Below, piece by piece: positions 10,649 to 19,248 of a stretch of 64,000 nucleotides of DNA (position 1 is the stretch's first letter; each line of letters begins with the position of its first letter). The DNA is taken from positions 62,001-126,000 of the forward strand of contig NZ_JAGINP010000007.1 of the NCBI RefSeq assembly GCF_017876155.1, in the 5' to 3' direction. The notes under the pieces are model-generated. The model was given only the letters and a program-made list of their open reading frames with translations, did no database searches and was not told the DNA's origin. This DNA comes from Azospirillum rugosum. GTDB lineage: Bacteria; Pseudomonadota; Alphaproteobacteria; Azospirillales; Azospirillaceae. The position numbers were made by a program, and so were the translations under genes.

Positions 10649-12001
10649 ATGTCGACGATTATGGGGACCGCGGACGCGGATTACCTGAAGGGAACGCGCA
10701 ATGACGATGCCCTTTCCGGGCTGGATGGCAACGACACGCTGATCGGGGGGGCTGGCGCCGACACGCTGCTTGGTGGCGATGGAGATGACCGCCTCTACAT
10801 CGACGCGGCGGATCAGATCGTCAGTGGCGGTGCGGGCTTCGACACCGCCGTCGTGCGCGGAACCGCCGGCGTTACGCTGGATCTCGCCGCGACGCAGATC
10901 GAACAGGTCTATGGCGGTGCGGGCGGCGACGTCCTGACGGCCGTCGGGGCGGCCAGCAGCGTGGTGATCAACGGCGGTGGCGGCAACGACACGACCAGCG
11001 GCAGCGATTTCAACGACACCTTGCGTGGCGGCGACGGCGACGACCTCCTGCAGGGAGGCGCCGGCAATGACTGGCTGGTCGGGGGGGCCGGTTTCGACAC
11101 GCTGCTGGGCGGCGATGGGGACGACCGCATCTACATCAGTGGCTACGGCGATTGGGTCGACGCTGGCGCCGGCTATGACACGGTCGTCGTGCAGGGAACC
11201 GATCCCGTATACCTGGACCTTGAGGTCTCGCAGGTCGAACGCGTCTATGGCGGCGGGGGCGACGATTACTTCTATGCCGATTTCCGCTCGGTCGATGTCG
11301 AAATCAACGCGGGGGCCGGCAACGACTGGCTGATGGGAGGCAGCGGCAACGACACGCTCCGCGGCGGTGCCGGGAACGACTTTTTCGAAGGCGGCGAGGG
11401 TGCCGATGTGATCGCCGGCGGGGCCGGCATCGACACAGCCTATTTCAGCCGCTCCCAGGCGGGCGTCACGGTGAACCTCGCCACCGGCATCGGGAGCGGC
11501 GGTGTCGCGGATGGCGACCGGTTGAGCGGGATCGAGGACGTTTACGGGTCCTATTACGGCGACAGCCTGATCGGAAACGCCGCGGCCAACAAGCTGACGG
11601 GGTGGGAAGGCAACGATACCCTGTCGGGCGGGAAGGGCGACGACACCCTCATCGGGGGTTCGGGCAATGATGTCCTGATCGGTGGCGCAGGTGGCGATGC
11701 CTTCCGGTTCCTCCGCTATGATGCGGGAACCGACGTCATCAGCGACTTCCAGACTGGGGTGGACCGCATCGAACTGGAAGGTTGGTCGTTCGGCAATCTT
11801 CCCGATGGTCCGCTGGACGCGAGCCTTTTCGCGCTGAACGCGCCGGCCGATGCCGACGACCGCTTCATCTTCAACACCGCGACCGGCGTCCTGTCCTACG
11901 ACTTTGATGGCAACGGCTCGGGTGCGGCGGTTGCGATCGTGGCGCTCAATGTCAGGACGCTGTCCGCCTCGGACATCGTGTCTGTGCCCTACGGTTCATA
12001 A
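10649..12001 (+). CDS. Secreted RTX (hemolysin-type calcium-binding repeat) protein
   Basis: 450 residues made almost entirely of glycine/aspartate nonapeptide repeats (GGxGxDxLx), in blocks at roughly residues 15-60, 105-165, 215-255 and 315-355. Spacer segments between them read VxLDLxxxQVExVYGG. Such repeats bind Ca2+ into parallel beta-rolls. The C-terminus (DVISDFQTGVDRIEL and beyond) matches the usual type I secretion region of this class. No N-terminal signal peptide or enzymatic domain is visible, and no ABC exporter gene is in the window. ATG 10649 is chosen because GGGGAC lies 6 bp upstream; ATG 10625 would add eight residues and lacks such a site. Probably an extracellular matrix or surface protein. 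Confidence 0.88.
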   Translation: MSTIMGTADADYLKGTRNDDALSGLDGNDTLIGGAGADTLLGGDGDDRLYIDAADQIVSGGAGFDTAVVRGTAGVTLDLAATQIEQVYGGAGGDVLTAVGAASSVVINGGGGNDTTSGSDFNDTLRGGDGDDLLQGGAGNDWLVGGAGFDTLLGGDGDDRIYISGYGDWVDAGAGYDTVVVQGTDPVYLDLEVSQVERVYGGGGDDYFYADFRSVDVEINAGAGNDWLMGGSGNDTLRGGAGNDFFEGGEGADVIAGGAGIDTAYFSRSQAGVTVNLATGIGSGGVADGDRLSGIEDVYGSYYGDSLIGNAAANKLTGWEGNDTLSGGKGDDTLIGGSGNDVLIGGAGGDAFRFLRYDAGTDVISDFQTGVDRIELEGWSFGNLPDGPLDASLFALNAPADADDRFIFNTATGVLSYDFDGNGSGAAVAIVALNVRTLSASDIVSVPYGS

Positions 12002-12091
12002 CGCCTTCCGGCCTGTGATGCGGCGAGCGGTGGCTCGCCGCATCATTCGGCTGGAGATCTCTGCCCCGTTCGCGGGCTGCTTCAAGAGCGC

Positions 12092-13327
12092 TCAGCAGGA
12101 GGTCTGGCGCGGAACGCGCTCCACCTCCAGGCCGAACAGCGGGCGCAGGCGGGTGCCCAGCACGTTGCCGGCCAGCGCCGCGACGATCCACACCCAGCCG
12201 TGCAGGCTGCCCGACGCGATGCCGCTGAAATACGCCCCGATGTTGCAGCCGTAGGCGAGGCGGGAGCCGTAGCCGAGCAGCACGCCGCCGACCACCGCCG
12301 CGACCAGGGAGCGCAGGGGCAGCTTCCACACCGGCGCGAACTTGCCGGCGAGGCCGGCGGCGAACAGCGCGCCGACGATGATGCCGAAGTCCATCACCGA
12401 GGTGACGTCGGCCAGCACGCTGTCCTGCAGCGACTTGGCCTGGGCCGGCGGCTGCCAGAAGGGCCAGGAGGCGACATCGACGCCGAGCGCGCCCAGGCCC
12501 TTGCTGCCCCACAGCGCGAAGGCCGACGTGATGCCCCAGGGGCGGCCGGCCAGCGCCAGGGTCGCGAAATTCAGCAATGCCAGCGCGACGGCACCCCAGA
12601 CCAGCGGCCAGGGGCCGCGCATGAGGCGCTGCACGCCCTCCGTGCGGGCCGGCGCGCCTTCGACGAGGCGGCCGTGCGCGCGCTTCTCCAGCGCCACGGT
12701 CACGGCGTAGACGGCGGCGAAGACCGCGAGGTTGACGGCCAGCGCCAGCGGCCAGCCCCAGGCGGAGACCAGCGAGACGGGCGCGAAGGTCGGCTGCGTC
12801 TGCCACCAGGGCAGGTGGTAGGCGCCGAGCACGGATCCGACGACGAAGAAGAACAGCGTGACCAACATGCGCGTGCTGCCGCCGCCGACGGTGTAGAGCG
12901 TGCCGGACGCGCAGCCGCCGCCCAGCTGCATGCCGATGCCGAACAGGAAGGCACCGGCCACGACGGAGACGCCGACCGGCGACACCAGCCCCTTCACCGG
13001 CGTGCCGAACAGCGTCCCCGCCGCAAGCACCGGGAAGAACAGCGCGCAGGCCACCGCCAGCATGACCATCTGCGCCCGCAGGCCGGCCCCGCGCCGGTCC
13101 GCGATGAAGACGCGGAAGGCGGAGGTGAAGCCGAACAGCGCGTGGTAGAGGACGAGGCCCATGGCCCCGCCGATCAGGTACAGCGCCGCCTGCGTGCCGG
13201 AGACGGAATCCCCGATCCACAGGCCGCCGCCCGCCAGCGCCAGCAGCGCAGCCCCGGCCACGCGCCAGTCGATCCCGGGCACAAACGCGGCCGGGCCCGC
13301 CGCCCGGCCGAGTGTCACGTCAGCCAT
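12092..13327 (-). CDS. YeeE/YedE (TsuA-type) sulfur/thiosulfate transporter
   Basis: 411-residue polytopic membrane protein with two homologous halves. Each half carries the family's Gly/Cys motifs: GGGCASGTLYTVGGG in the first, and GSRLAYGCNIGAYFSGIASGSLHGW in the second (the conserved core around the Cys). In TsuA these cysteines take part in thiosulfate import; here the substrate (thiosulfate or another sulfur compound) is inferred from the family. The ATG at 13327 has GGAGAG about 6 bp upstream and is preferred over 13345. No separate TusA/YeeD gene is adjacent. A palindrome sits 14 bp upstream of the start. Confidence 0.9.
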   Translation of the reverse strand: MADVTLGRAAGPAAFVPGIDWRVAGAALLALAGGGLWIGDSVSGTQAALYLIGGAMGLVLYHALFGFTSAFRVFIADRRGAGLRAQMVMLAVACALFFPVLAAGTLFGTPVKGLVSPVGVSVVAGAFLFGIGMQLGGGCASGTLYTVGGGSTRMLVTLFFFVVGSVLGAYHLPWWQTQPTFAPVSLVSAWGWPLALAVNLAVFAAVYAVTVALEKRAHGRLVEGAPARTEGVQRLMRGPWPLVWGAVALALLNFATLALAGRPWGITSAFALWGSKGLGALGVDVASWPFWQPPAQAKSLQDSVLADVTSVMDFGIIVGALFAAGLAGKFAPVWKLPLRSLVAAVVGGVLLGYGSRLAYGCNIGAYFSGIASGSLHGWVWIVAALAGNVLGTRLRPLFGLEVERVPRQTSC

Positions 13328-13340
13328 GCCGACTCTCCAA

Positions 13341-13364
13341 TTCACACAAGAAAATGTGTTTGAA
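13341..13364 (-). promoter_or_regulatory. Candidate operator palindrome before the YeeE/YedE gene
   Basis: On the minus strand TTCAAACACA and TGTGTGAA form an imperfect palindrome around an AT-rich centre. It overlaps where a -10 element would fall: a TTGAGC-like -35 lies 17 bp upstream of ACACAT. Sulfur transporter genes of this type are often controlled by ArsR-family repressors such as BigR/SqrR, but no such gene is in the window. Confidence 0.3.
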
Positions 13365-13462
13365 AGGTTTAAGAACGCTCAAGGAGCAGTAGATAATGGG
13401 ACGGGCTTTCCGCGGAAGGCTTTCGTGTGCATCCCTGTCCTGCGTTCGCCGGGTGTGTGAAA

Positions 13463-14725
13463 TTAACCGGCGTCGGGGAAGGCGCGCCGGGCCAAGCGGC
13501 CGAGCGTCAGGCTCTGCACCACGATGGTGAAGGCGACCACGGCGTAGCAGACGGTGAGCAGCGCGTCCCGGTGCGGGCTGTCGGGTAGGGACAGCACCAG
13601 GGCCACGGCGATGCCGCCGCGCACGCCGCCCCACACCAGCACCGCGGTGGCCGCCGCCTTGCGCTGGTAGCGGGCGTGGGCGAGGACCACCGGCACCACG
13701 CTGGCCAGCCGGGCCGCCAGCGCGACCGCCGGTGCCGCGAGCGCCGCGAGAAGGACCGCGCCGCTCCACGACGACAGGATCGCCGCTTCCAGCCCGACCA
13801 GCAGGAACAGCATCGCGTTCAGGATGGCGTCCACCATCTGCCAGAAGGTCTTCAGGATTCGGCCGGCCTTTTCGGAGGACACGTGCCGCTCCGCCGTGGT
13901 GCCGATCAGCAGGCCAGCCGCGACGACCGCGATCGGCCCCGACACCTCCAGCCGCAGCGCGAGGCTGTAGGTCGCGGCGGCCAGCGCCAGGGAGATCGAC
14001 AGCTCAACCGACGCGTCGTCGGCCTGCTTCTTGGCCCAGAAGGCGAGGGAGCCGGTCGCCAGGCCGAGCAGGATCCCGCCGACGGCCTCCTTCACGAACT
14101 CCCAGGCGACCCCGCCGACGGTCACGTCGGCCCCCGTCCCCGTGGCGACGCCCAGCAGAACGGTGAAGAGGACGACGCCCACGCCGTCGTTGAACAGGCT
14201 TTCCCCGGCGATGGCGGCGCGCAGGCCGGCGGGAAGGGGGGAGCGCTCCAGCACCGCCAGCACGGCGACCGGATCGGTGGGGGCGAGCGCCGCGCCGAGC
14301 ACGAGGCACCAGATGAACGGGACGGGATGCCCCAGCCAGCCGAACAGCAGCCACATCGCCGTGCCGAACACCGCCGTGGAAATGACCACCGACAGCGAGG
14401 CGAGCGCCACCACCGACCAGCGCCGGCTCCACAGCTCCTCGCTGTCCTGCTCGATCGCGCCGGCGAACAGCAGGAAGGCCAGAGCCCCCTGCAGCAGGGT
14501 CTCCGGCAGGTTGGCGGAGGTGATCAGCCTCTGTTCCCAGTCGCGGACGCCCTCGGTGCCGGGCACCAGGGAGGCGGCGAGGCTGGTCGCGAAGGCGACG
14601 CCGAACGCCAGCAGGAACACCCCGACCGTCCCCGGCAGACGAAGCCAGCGGTGGCTGGCGAAGCTGAACAGAGCCGCCAGGGTCAGCAGGATGGACACCA
14701 GTTCGAACAGGCCCATGGGCTCCAT
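13463..14725 (-). CDS. Na+/H+ antiporter, CPA1 (NhaP-like) family
   Basis: 420-residue protein with about 12 membrane helices. The cation/proton antiporter signature lies in the first half: the ALAPTDPVAV segment and ESLFNDGVGVV, whose acidic residues are the ion-binding pair in the family. A later conserved stretch reads WGGVRGGIAVALVLSLP. It exchanges Na+ (or K+) for H+ across the inner membrane. No long cytoplasmic tail is present. The first ATG (14725) is used; an in-frame ATG at 14716 has GGAG three bases upstream and is an alternative. Stands alone, on the same strand as the sulfur transporter but separated by about 135 bp. Confidence 0.9.
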   Translation of the reverse strand: MEPMGLFELVSILLTLAALFSFASHRWLRLPGTVGVFLLAFGVAFATSLAASLVPGTEGVRDWEQRLITSANLPETLLQGALAFLLFAGAIEQDSEELWSRRWSVVALASLSVVISTAVFGTAMWLLFGWLGHPVPFIWCLVLGAALAPTDPVAVLAVLERSPLPAGLRAAIAGESLFNDGVGVVLFTVLLGVATGTGADVTVGGVAWEFVKEAVGGILLGLATGSLAFWAKKQADDASVELSISLALAAATYSLALRLEVSGPIAVVAAGLLIGTTAERHVSSEKAGRILKTFWQMVDAILNAMLFLLVGLEAAILSSWSGAVLLAALAAPAVALAARLASVVPVVLAHARYQRKAAATAVLVWGGVRGGIAVALVLSLPDSPHRDALLTVCYAVVAFTIVVQSLTLGRLARRAFPDAG

Positions 14726-14824
14726 CGGGTGATAGGGGGATCAGCGGGAATGCACGGGCAGCCCAACAGGGCGGGGGGCGTTGTATTCCGGAGCCGGAAC
14801 GACAGGCGTCATCGCAGCGTCACT

Positions 14825-14864
14825 TGACTTGGCCCGAGCCTTGCGCTGACTTGGCCCGCGCCTT
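14825..14864 (+). repeat. Imperfect direct repeat upstream of the ABC ATPase gene
   Basis: TGACTTGGCCCGAGCCTT (14825-14842) and TGACTTGGCCCGCGCCTT (14847-14864) are identical except for one base and repeat every 22 bp, about two helical turns. They lie 45-85 bp before the ATPase start, in its only promoter-sized gap. Possible tandem regulator sites. Confidence 0.45.
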
Positions 14865-14909
14865 AGGCGCCCTGCGTATCCCCGTTCGCCACCTCATTTA
14901 CCGGTTTCC

Positions 14910-16004
14910 ATGCCCGACCAGATGCCCGCCCTGTTGATCGACTCCGCCTCCCGCCACTACGCGGGCACCGCCGCGCCGGCGGTGGACGGGGTCACCCTCG
15001 ACGTCGCCGCGGGGGAGTTCCTGGCGCTGCTCGGGCCCTCGGGCTGCGGGAAGAGCACGCTGCTGCGCATGGTCGCGGGGTTCGAGCGGCTGGACGCCGG
15101 GCGGATCGCCGTCGGCGGGCGCACGCTGTCCGGTCCCAGCACCCACGTCCCGCCGGAGGAGCGGCGGATCGGGCTGGTCTTCCAGTCCTACGCGCTGTGG
15201 CCGCACATGACGGTGGACGGCAACGTCGCCTACCCGCTGGAAACGGCGCGCGTGCCGAAGGCCGACCGCGAACGGCGCGTGCGCGCCGCGCTGGAGACGG
15301 TGGGCCTGACCGGCTATGAGGCGCGGCGGCCGGCGGAGCTGTCGGGCGGCCAGCGGCAGCGCGTCGCGCTGGCCCGCTGCCTGGTCATGAGCCCGGAGTT
15401 GGTGCTGCTGGACGAGCCGCTCGCCAACCTCGACGTGCACCTGCGCGCGGCGATGGAGGAGGAGTTCGCGGACTTCCACGCCAAGACCGGCGCCACCATG
15501 GTCTATGTGACGCATGACCAGGCGGAGGCGATGGCGCTGGCGACGCGCATCGCGGTGCTCGACCGCGGGCGCCTCGCCCAGGTGGCGCCGCCGCGCACCC
15601 TCTACCGGGAGCCGGCCACCCCCATGGTCGCGGGCTTCGTCGGGCAGGGCGCGGTGGTGGAGGGCGCGGTGCTGACGGCCGCAGCGGAAGGCCGCTGCCG
15701 CGTGCGGCTGTTCGGTGCGGAGGCGGTGGTCCGCTGCCGCTCCGGCCAAGGGGAGGGGCCGGCGCTGTTCTGCCTGCGCCCGGAGGATCTGGAGCCCGAC
15801 CCGCAGGGGCCCATCACGGCGACCGTGGTGCGCGCCGCCTACAAGGGCGGCTTCGTGCTGGTCGAGGCGGAGCCGGCGGAAGCGCCCGGCGTCCGCCTGA
15901 CGCTGCGGGTCGGCGGCGACGCCCACGTCGCGCCGGGGGAAGCGCTGCGGCTGGCGATCCGGGACGGGTGGGTGGTGCCGGAGGGTGACGGCGCGGCCGG
16001 GTGA
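14910..16004 (+). CDS. ABC transporter ATP-binding protein, FbpC/PotA type
   Basis: 364 residues. The nucleotide-binding domain shows Walker [10 protein letters not shown] near residue 44, Q-loop [12 protein letters not shown], signature [13 protein letters not shown], Walker [13 protein letters not shown] and the H-loop VTHDQ. The C-terminal ~120 residues form a TOBE-like regulatory domain ([13 protein letters not shown] and after). The PHMTV Q-loop region and the TOBE domain match importers of ferric iron, polyamines or sulfate-type solutes. No permease or binding-protein gene is adjacent, so it is an orphan ATPase whose partners lie elsewhere, and its substrate is not known. Confidence 0.9.
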   Translation: MPDQMPALLIDSASRHYAGTAAPAVDGVTLDVAAGEFLALLGPSGCGKSTLLRMVAGFERLDAGRIAVGGRTLSGPSTHVPPEERRIGLVFQSYALWPHMTVDGNVAYPLETARVPKADRERRVRAALETVGLTGYEARRPAELSGGQRQRVALARCLVMSPELVLLDEPLANLDVHLRAAMEEEFADFHAKTGATMVYVTHDQAEAMALATRIAVLDRGRLAQVAPPRTLYREPATPMVAGFVGQGAVVEGAVLTAAAEGRCRVRLFGAEAVVRCRSGQGEGPALFCLRPEDLEPDPQGPITATVVRAAYKGGFVLVEAEPAEAPGVRLTLRVGGDAHVAPGEALRLAIRDGWVVPEGDGAAG

Positions 16005-16108
16005 TTCGTCGCGCCGAACATTCGTGCCCAACTTTCGCTTGGTCACGGGCGGCCTTGGTGGTTTATAGCGGGGCGTTCCGCAACCAATCCGCTGCCGGTA
16101 CCCCCATC

Positions 16109-17014
16109 ATGAGCGACACCGCTGCCCCCCTGGCTGCCCCTCTGTTCGACCGCGTTGCCATCCTCGGCATCGGCCTGATCGGCTCCTCCCTGGCGCGGGC
16201 GCTGACGGAGTATGGGGTCGCGGCGCATGTGGTCTGCGCCGACCGCAGCGCGGAGGCCTGCGCCAAGGCGATGGAACTGGGAATCGTGGAGCGGGCGACG
16301 ACCGACCTCGCCGAGGCGCTGGACGGCGCCGACCTCGTCGTGCTGGCGACCCCGGTCGGCAGCTTCGCGGAGGTGGGGGAGCGCATCGGGCCGCTGCTGC
16401 GCCCCGGCACCATCGTGACCGACGTCGGGTCGGTGAAGCAGGCGGTGCTGCGCGACGTCGGGCCGCACATGCCCGAGGGCGTGCACCTGATCCCCGGCCA
16501 CCCGGTGGCCGGCACCGAGCATTCCGGCCCGGAGGCCGGCTTCGCCACCCTGTTCCAGGGCCGCTGGTGCATCGTGACCCCGCCGTCCGGGGCCAACCCG
16601 GAGGCGCTGGACAAGGTCGCGGAGATGTGGCGCCGCGTCGGCTCGACGGTGGAGATCATGGACGCGAACCACCACGACCGGGTGCTCGCCATCACCTCGC
16701 ACCTGCCGCACCTGATCGCCTACACCATCGTCGGCACCGCGTCCTACCTGGAGGACGACACCAAGTCGGAGGTCATCAAGTTCTCGGCCGGCGGCTTCCG
16801 CGACTTCACCCGCATCGCGGCCAGCGACCCGGTGATGTGGCGCGACATTTTCATGAACAACCGCGAGGCGGTTCTGGATATCCTCCAGCGTTTCACGGAG
16901 GATCTGACCGCGCTCCAGCGCGCGATCCGCTGGGGCGAGGGCGAGGTGCTGCAGGACCACTTCACCAAGACGCGCGCCATCCGCCGCGGCATCATCGACG
17001 CCCGGCAGGCGTAA
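16109..17014 (+). CDS. tyrA: Prephenate/arogenate dehydrogenase
   Basis: 301 residues. NAD(P)-dependent oxidative decarboxylation of prephenate (or arogenate) in tyrosine biosynthesis, cytoplasmic. The N-terminal Rossmann fold has the dinucleotide motif ILGIGLIGSSLA. The substrate region includes TDVGSVKQAV, PGHPVAGTEHSG with the catalytic His of the family, and SHLPHLIAY. The C-terminal helical dimerisation domain is present. No chorismate mutase or ACT domain is fused. ATG 16109 opens the family-typical N-terminus; the frame is open further upstream without a good start. Convergent with infC. Confidence 0.95.
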   Translation: MSDTAAPLAAPLFDRVAILGIGLIGSSLARALTEYGVAAHVVCADRSAEACAKAMELGIVERATTDLAEALDGADLVVLATPVGSFAEVGERIGPLLRPGTIVTDVGSVKQAVLRDVGPHMPEGVHLIPGHPVAGTEHSGPEAGFATLFQGRWCIVTPPSGANPEALDKVAEMWRRVGSTVEIMDANHHDRVLAITSHLPHLIAYTIVGTASYLEDDTKSEVIKFSAGGFRDFTRIAASDPVMWRDIFMNNREAVLDILQRFTEDLTALQRAIRWGEGEVLQDHFTKTRAIRRGIIDARQA

Positions 17015-17032
17015 AGCGGGCTGGTCGGCCGC

Positions 17033-17054
17033 AGGCGCCGGTTTCCCGGCGCCT
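17033..17054. terminator. Hairpin between convergent tyrA and infC
   Basis: AGGCGCCGG and CCGGCGCCT pair perfectly (9 bp) around a TTTC loop, 18 bp after the tyrA stop. No U-run follows on either strand, so it is a candidate weak or bidirectional terminator. Confidence 0.5.
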
Positions 17055-17082
17055 TAGCCGCCATAATCAGCGCGTAGCCCAA

Positions 17083-17616
17083 TCAGCGCGGAGCAAGGAC
17101 CATGATCATCATGCGGCCTTCCATCCGGGGCATCTGCTCGACCTTGGCGATGTCCTGGAGCTGGTCGCGCACGCGGATCAGCACGTTCATGCCCAGATCC
17201 TGGTGGGCCATCTCGCGCCCGCGGAAGCGCATGGTCATCTTGACCTTGTCGCCCTCTTCGAGGAACCGCTGCGCGGCGCGCATCTTGACGTCATAGTCGT
17301 GGTCATCAATGTTGGGGCGGAGCTTCAGCTCCTTCAACTCGATGATCTTCTGCTTCTTGCGCGCCTCGTTGGCCTTCTTCTGCTCCTCGAAGCGGTGCTT
17401 GCCGTAATCGAGGATCTTGCAGACCGGCGGGTCGGCCTGGGGCGCAATCTCGACCAGATCAAGTTCCGCATCCGCCGCCGCGTCGAACGCGTCGCGCAGG
17501 GAGACAATGCCGATCATCTCCCCGTTGGCGCCGACCAGACGGACGGTGCGGGCGGTGATTTCCCGATTGAGGCGCGGGCCTTCGCGGACCGGATCCGCGT
17601 CATAAAGCTTGGCTAT
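17083..17616 (-). CDS. infC: Translation initiation factor IF-3, predicted AUA start
   Basis: 177 residues. IF-3 binds the 30S subunit and enforces correct start-codon and initiator-tRNA selection. Both domains are present: the N-domain with VRLVGANGE and the linker [19 protein letters not shown], and the C-domain with [12 protein letters not shown]. The first ATG in frame is at 17517, which would delete about 33 conserved residues ([10 protein letters not shown]). The only plausible upstream start is ATA at 17616, preceded by AGGAG with 7-bp spacing. A non-AUG start is a known infC feature (AUU in E. coli) and lets IF-3 repress its own translation. A small gene lies 70 bp upstream on the same strand; rpmI and rplT do not follow. 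Confidence 0.93.
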   Translation of the reverse strand: MAKLYDADPVREGPRLNREITARTVRLVGANGEMIGIVSLRDAFDAAADAELDLVEIAPQADPPVCKILDYGKHRFEEQKKANEARKKQKIIELKELKLRPNIDDHDYDVKMRAAQRFLEEGDKVKMTMRFRGREMAHQDLGMNVLIRVRDQLQDIAKVEQMPRMEGRMMIMVLAPR

Positions 17617-17686
17617 TGTCGATCTCCTAGAAGTTTCACCATGCCAGTGGTGGCGTGGGACTCATGCGTTGGGGACGTGACCCCAA

Positions 17687-17839
17687 TTATCCCATGATGT
17701 CCAGAATAATTTGGCGCACCTCGCGCCGAGTCAACCGGGGCCACTCCGGTCCCCGCGGCGTCAGCGGACGAATGTCCGGGGACACATGCGGCTGCGGCGC
17801 GGCGGTGGTGCCGTTCGTCGGGGTGATTGCGGTCGTCAT
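17687..17839 (-). CDS. Small protein of 50 residues upstream of infC
   Basis: Short gene too small for most tracks. A strong ribosome-binding site (GGAGG, 8 bp before the ATG at 17839) supports it. The protein has a Thr/Pro-rich first half and a charged C-terminal end (RLTRREVRQIILDIMG) that looks like a short amphipathic helix. It lies 70 bp upstream of infC on the same strand and may share its transcript. I do not recognise the family. The frame is open further upstream, but codon use there looks random. Confidence 0.55.
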   Translation of the reverse strand: MTTAITPTNGTTAAPQPHVSPDIRPLTPRGPEWPRLTRREVRQIILDIMG

Positions 17840-18127
17840 AAAAAATCCTCCGGCCCGGTCGGGTGTTTCCCCGCCGGTTCTTGTCTCGGTTTGTGTGAAA
17901 GACCGCTCCGGTGCGCATGGATGCACCGCGGCGAACACTGCAACGCTTGGACCGCGCAGAGGTTCTCGGCAAAAACGCGAACGGCATCCCAATCTAAACG
18001 GGACAAGACCCGGACCCAGGGCGGGGGCCGGCGAACGCATCGCGCAGAGCGACTTCGGTTCGTTCTAAGTGGTGCCTCGGCCGCCGTATGCAAGCGCAAA
18101 CATGGCAGCAGGCGGGCGCCGCCCCGC
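17840..18127. other. Intergenic region, 288 bp
   Basis: Lies between the DUF2125 gene and the small gene upstream of infC, both on the minus strand. Open frames here lack ribosome-binding sites and normal composition. It should contain the promoter for the small gene/infC unit; no clear -35/-10 pair was identified. Confidence 0.4.
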
Positions 18128-19150
18128 CTACCACACAAGTGGAGGCAGCGCGGCTACCTTCAGGGGCCCTAGGAACAGCGCCTGGTTCTGCACGGTGACC
18201 GGCGCGGTCAGCACCGGCTCGCCGCCGGGCTCGGCTGGGCGGGCAAGCATGGTCAGCATGGTGCGGGCGAAGGCCAGCTCCTTCGGGCGGAACACGCCCT
18301 GGAGGGCGTCCAGCACAGCCTGGAAGCCGCGCACCTCCGCGGTCAGGGCGGCCTGCGGCTGGAGGGCGGCGTCGAGCGCCAGCGTGCCGTTCATCGCCAG
18401 CTTCAGCGGCCCCCAGTCGAGCTTCAGGCTGTCCAGCTGGACCGTGCCGCCATCGCGGCTCCACGCCGACAGGCTGGCCGGCTCCGGCTTGGGCGGGCGG
18501 CCCATCACGCGGGCGGTGACCAGCGCCCGCTCCACCTGCCGTCCCAGCGAGCCCGGCGCCTCCTGCGGCAAAGTCACGCCGCTGGCGGTGGCCGAGACGG
18601 ACAGGCCCGCGTCGCCGTGGCCGGCCGGCGGCTCGGCCGGCTGGGTGGCGGTCAGGTCGAGTGCTGCGACCGGCACGGGCAGGGCCTCCGGCTGGGCGAC
18701 GAGGTCCTTGAGGCCAAGCTGGAGTTCCACCGGCTGCCCGCCGAAGGTCAGCAGGACGTGCCCCGCGCCGCCCCCCTTGGCCTGGAGGGCGAAGGGCGGC
18801 TGGTTGGCCTGGACCAGGGTCAGCCGCTGCTCCCCCGGCAGGTCCAGTGCGATGCGCGTGTGGTTCCAGGGCGGCGCCTCGGCCACCAGCCGGGTCCCCT
18901 GCCACTCCACCCCGCGGGTGGCGAGGTGCGGGGCCTCCAGGGCGGCGCGGATGGACAGGGGATAGCCGGTCACGGTCAGGCCGCGATGCTCCACCATCGT
19001 TCCGGCGGCGCGCTGCTCCTCGATCCAGGCGAGCACGCCGCGCTCCACCGCCGATGCCGCCTGCCACCACCAGACGGAATAGGCGGCGATGGCGACGGCC
19101 AAGGCCAGGATGACGGCCCCGATGACCTTATGTGTGCGCATGTGTGGCAT
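18128..19150 (-). CDS. DUF2125 domain-containing membrane-anchored protein
   Basis: 340 residues. A single N-terminal membrane helix (about residues 9-30) is followed by a WWW motif and a large, probably periplasmic, beta-rich domain. The segment GLTVTGYPLSIRA near residue 60 is typical of DUF2125 proteins of alphaproteobacteria. The function is not known; the repeat-like beta structure is reminiscent of AsmA/lipid-transfer-like proteins (inference). Two starts are possible, ATG 19150 and ATG 19141; GGAA lies just before the first. Divergent from the ChaC gene. Confidence 0.8.
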   Translation of the reverse strand: MPHMRTHKVIGAVILALAVAIAAYSVWWWQAASAVERGVLAWIEEQRAAGTMVEHRGLTVTGYPLSIRAALEAPHLATRGVEWQGTRLVAEAPPWNHTRIALDLPGEQRLTLVQANQPPFALQAKGGGAGHVLLTFGGQPVELQLGLKDLVAQPEALPVPVAALDLTATQPAEPPAGHGDAGLSVSATASGVTLPQEAPGSLGRQVERALVTARVMGRPPKPEPASLSAWSRDGGTVQLDSLKLDWGPLKLAMNGTLALDAALQPQAALTAEVRGFQAVLDALQGVFRPKELAFARTMLTMLARPAEPGGEPVLTAPVTVQNQALFLGPLKVAALPPLVW

Positions 19151-19248
19151 TTCCGTTGTATGACACCCACGTTATAGCGGGCAGGCCGGGACCGTGCTAG
19201 CATTCACCCGGTCGGCGCAAGATCGCGCCAATTGAATACTTCTGGGAC

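Noticed and set aside
17613..17987. 124-residue frame overlapping the infC start
   Set aside because: Composition looks random, and it overlaps the infC leader and the better supported small gene in another frame.
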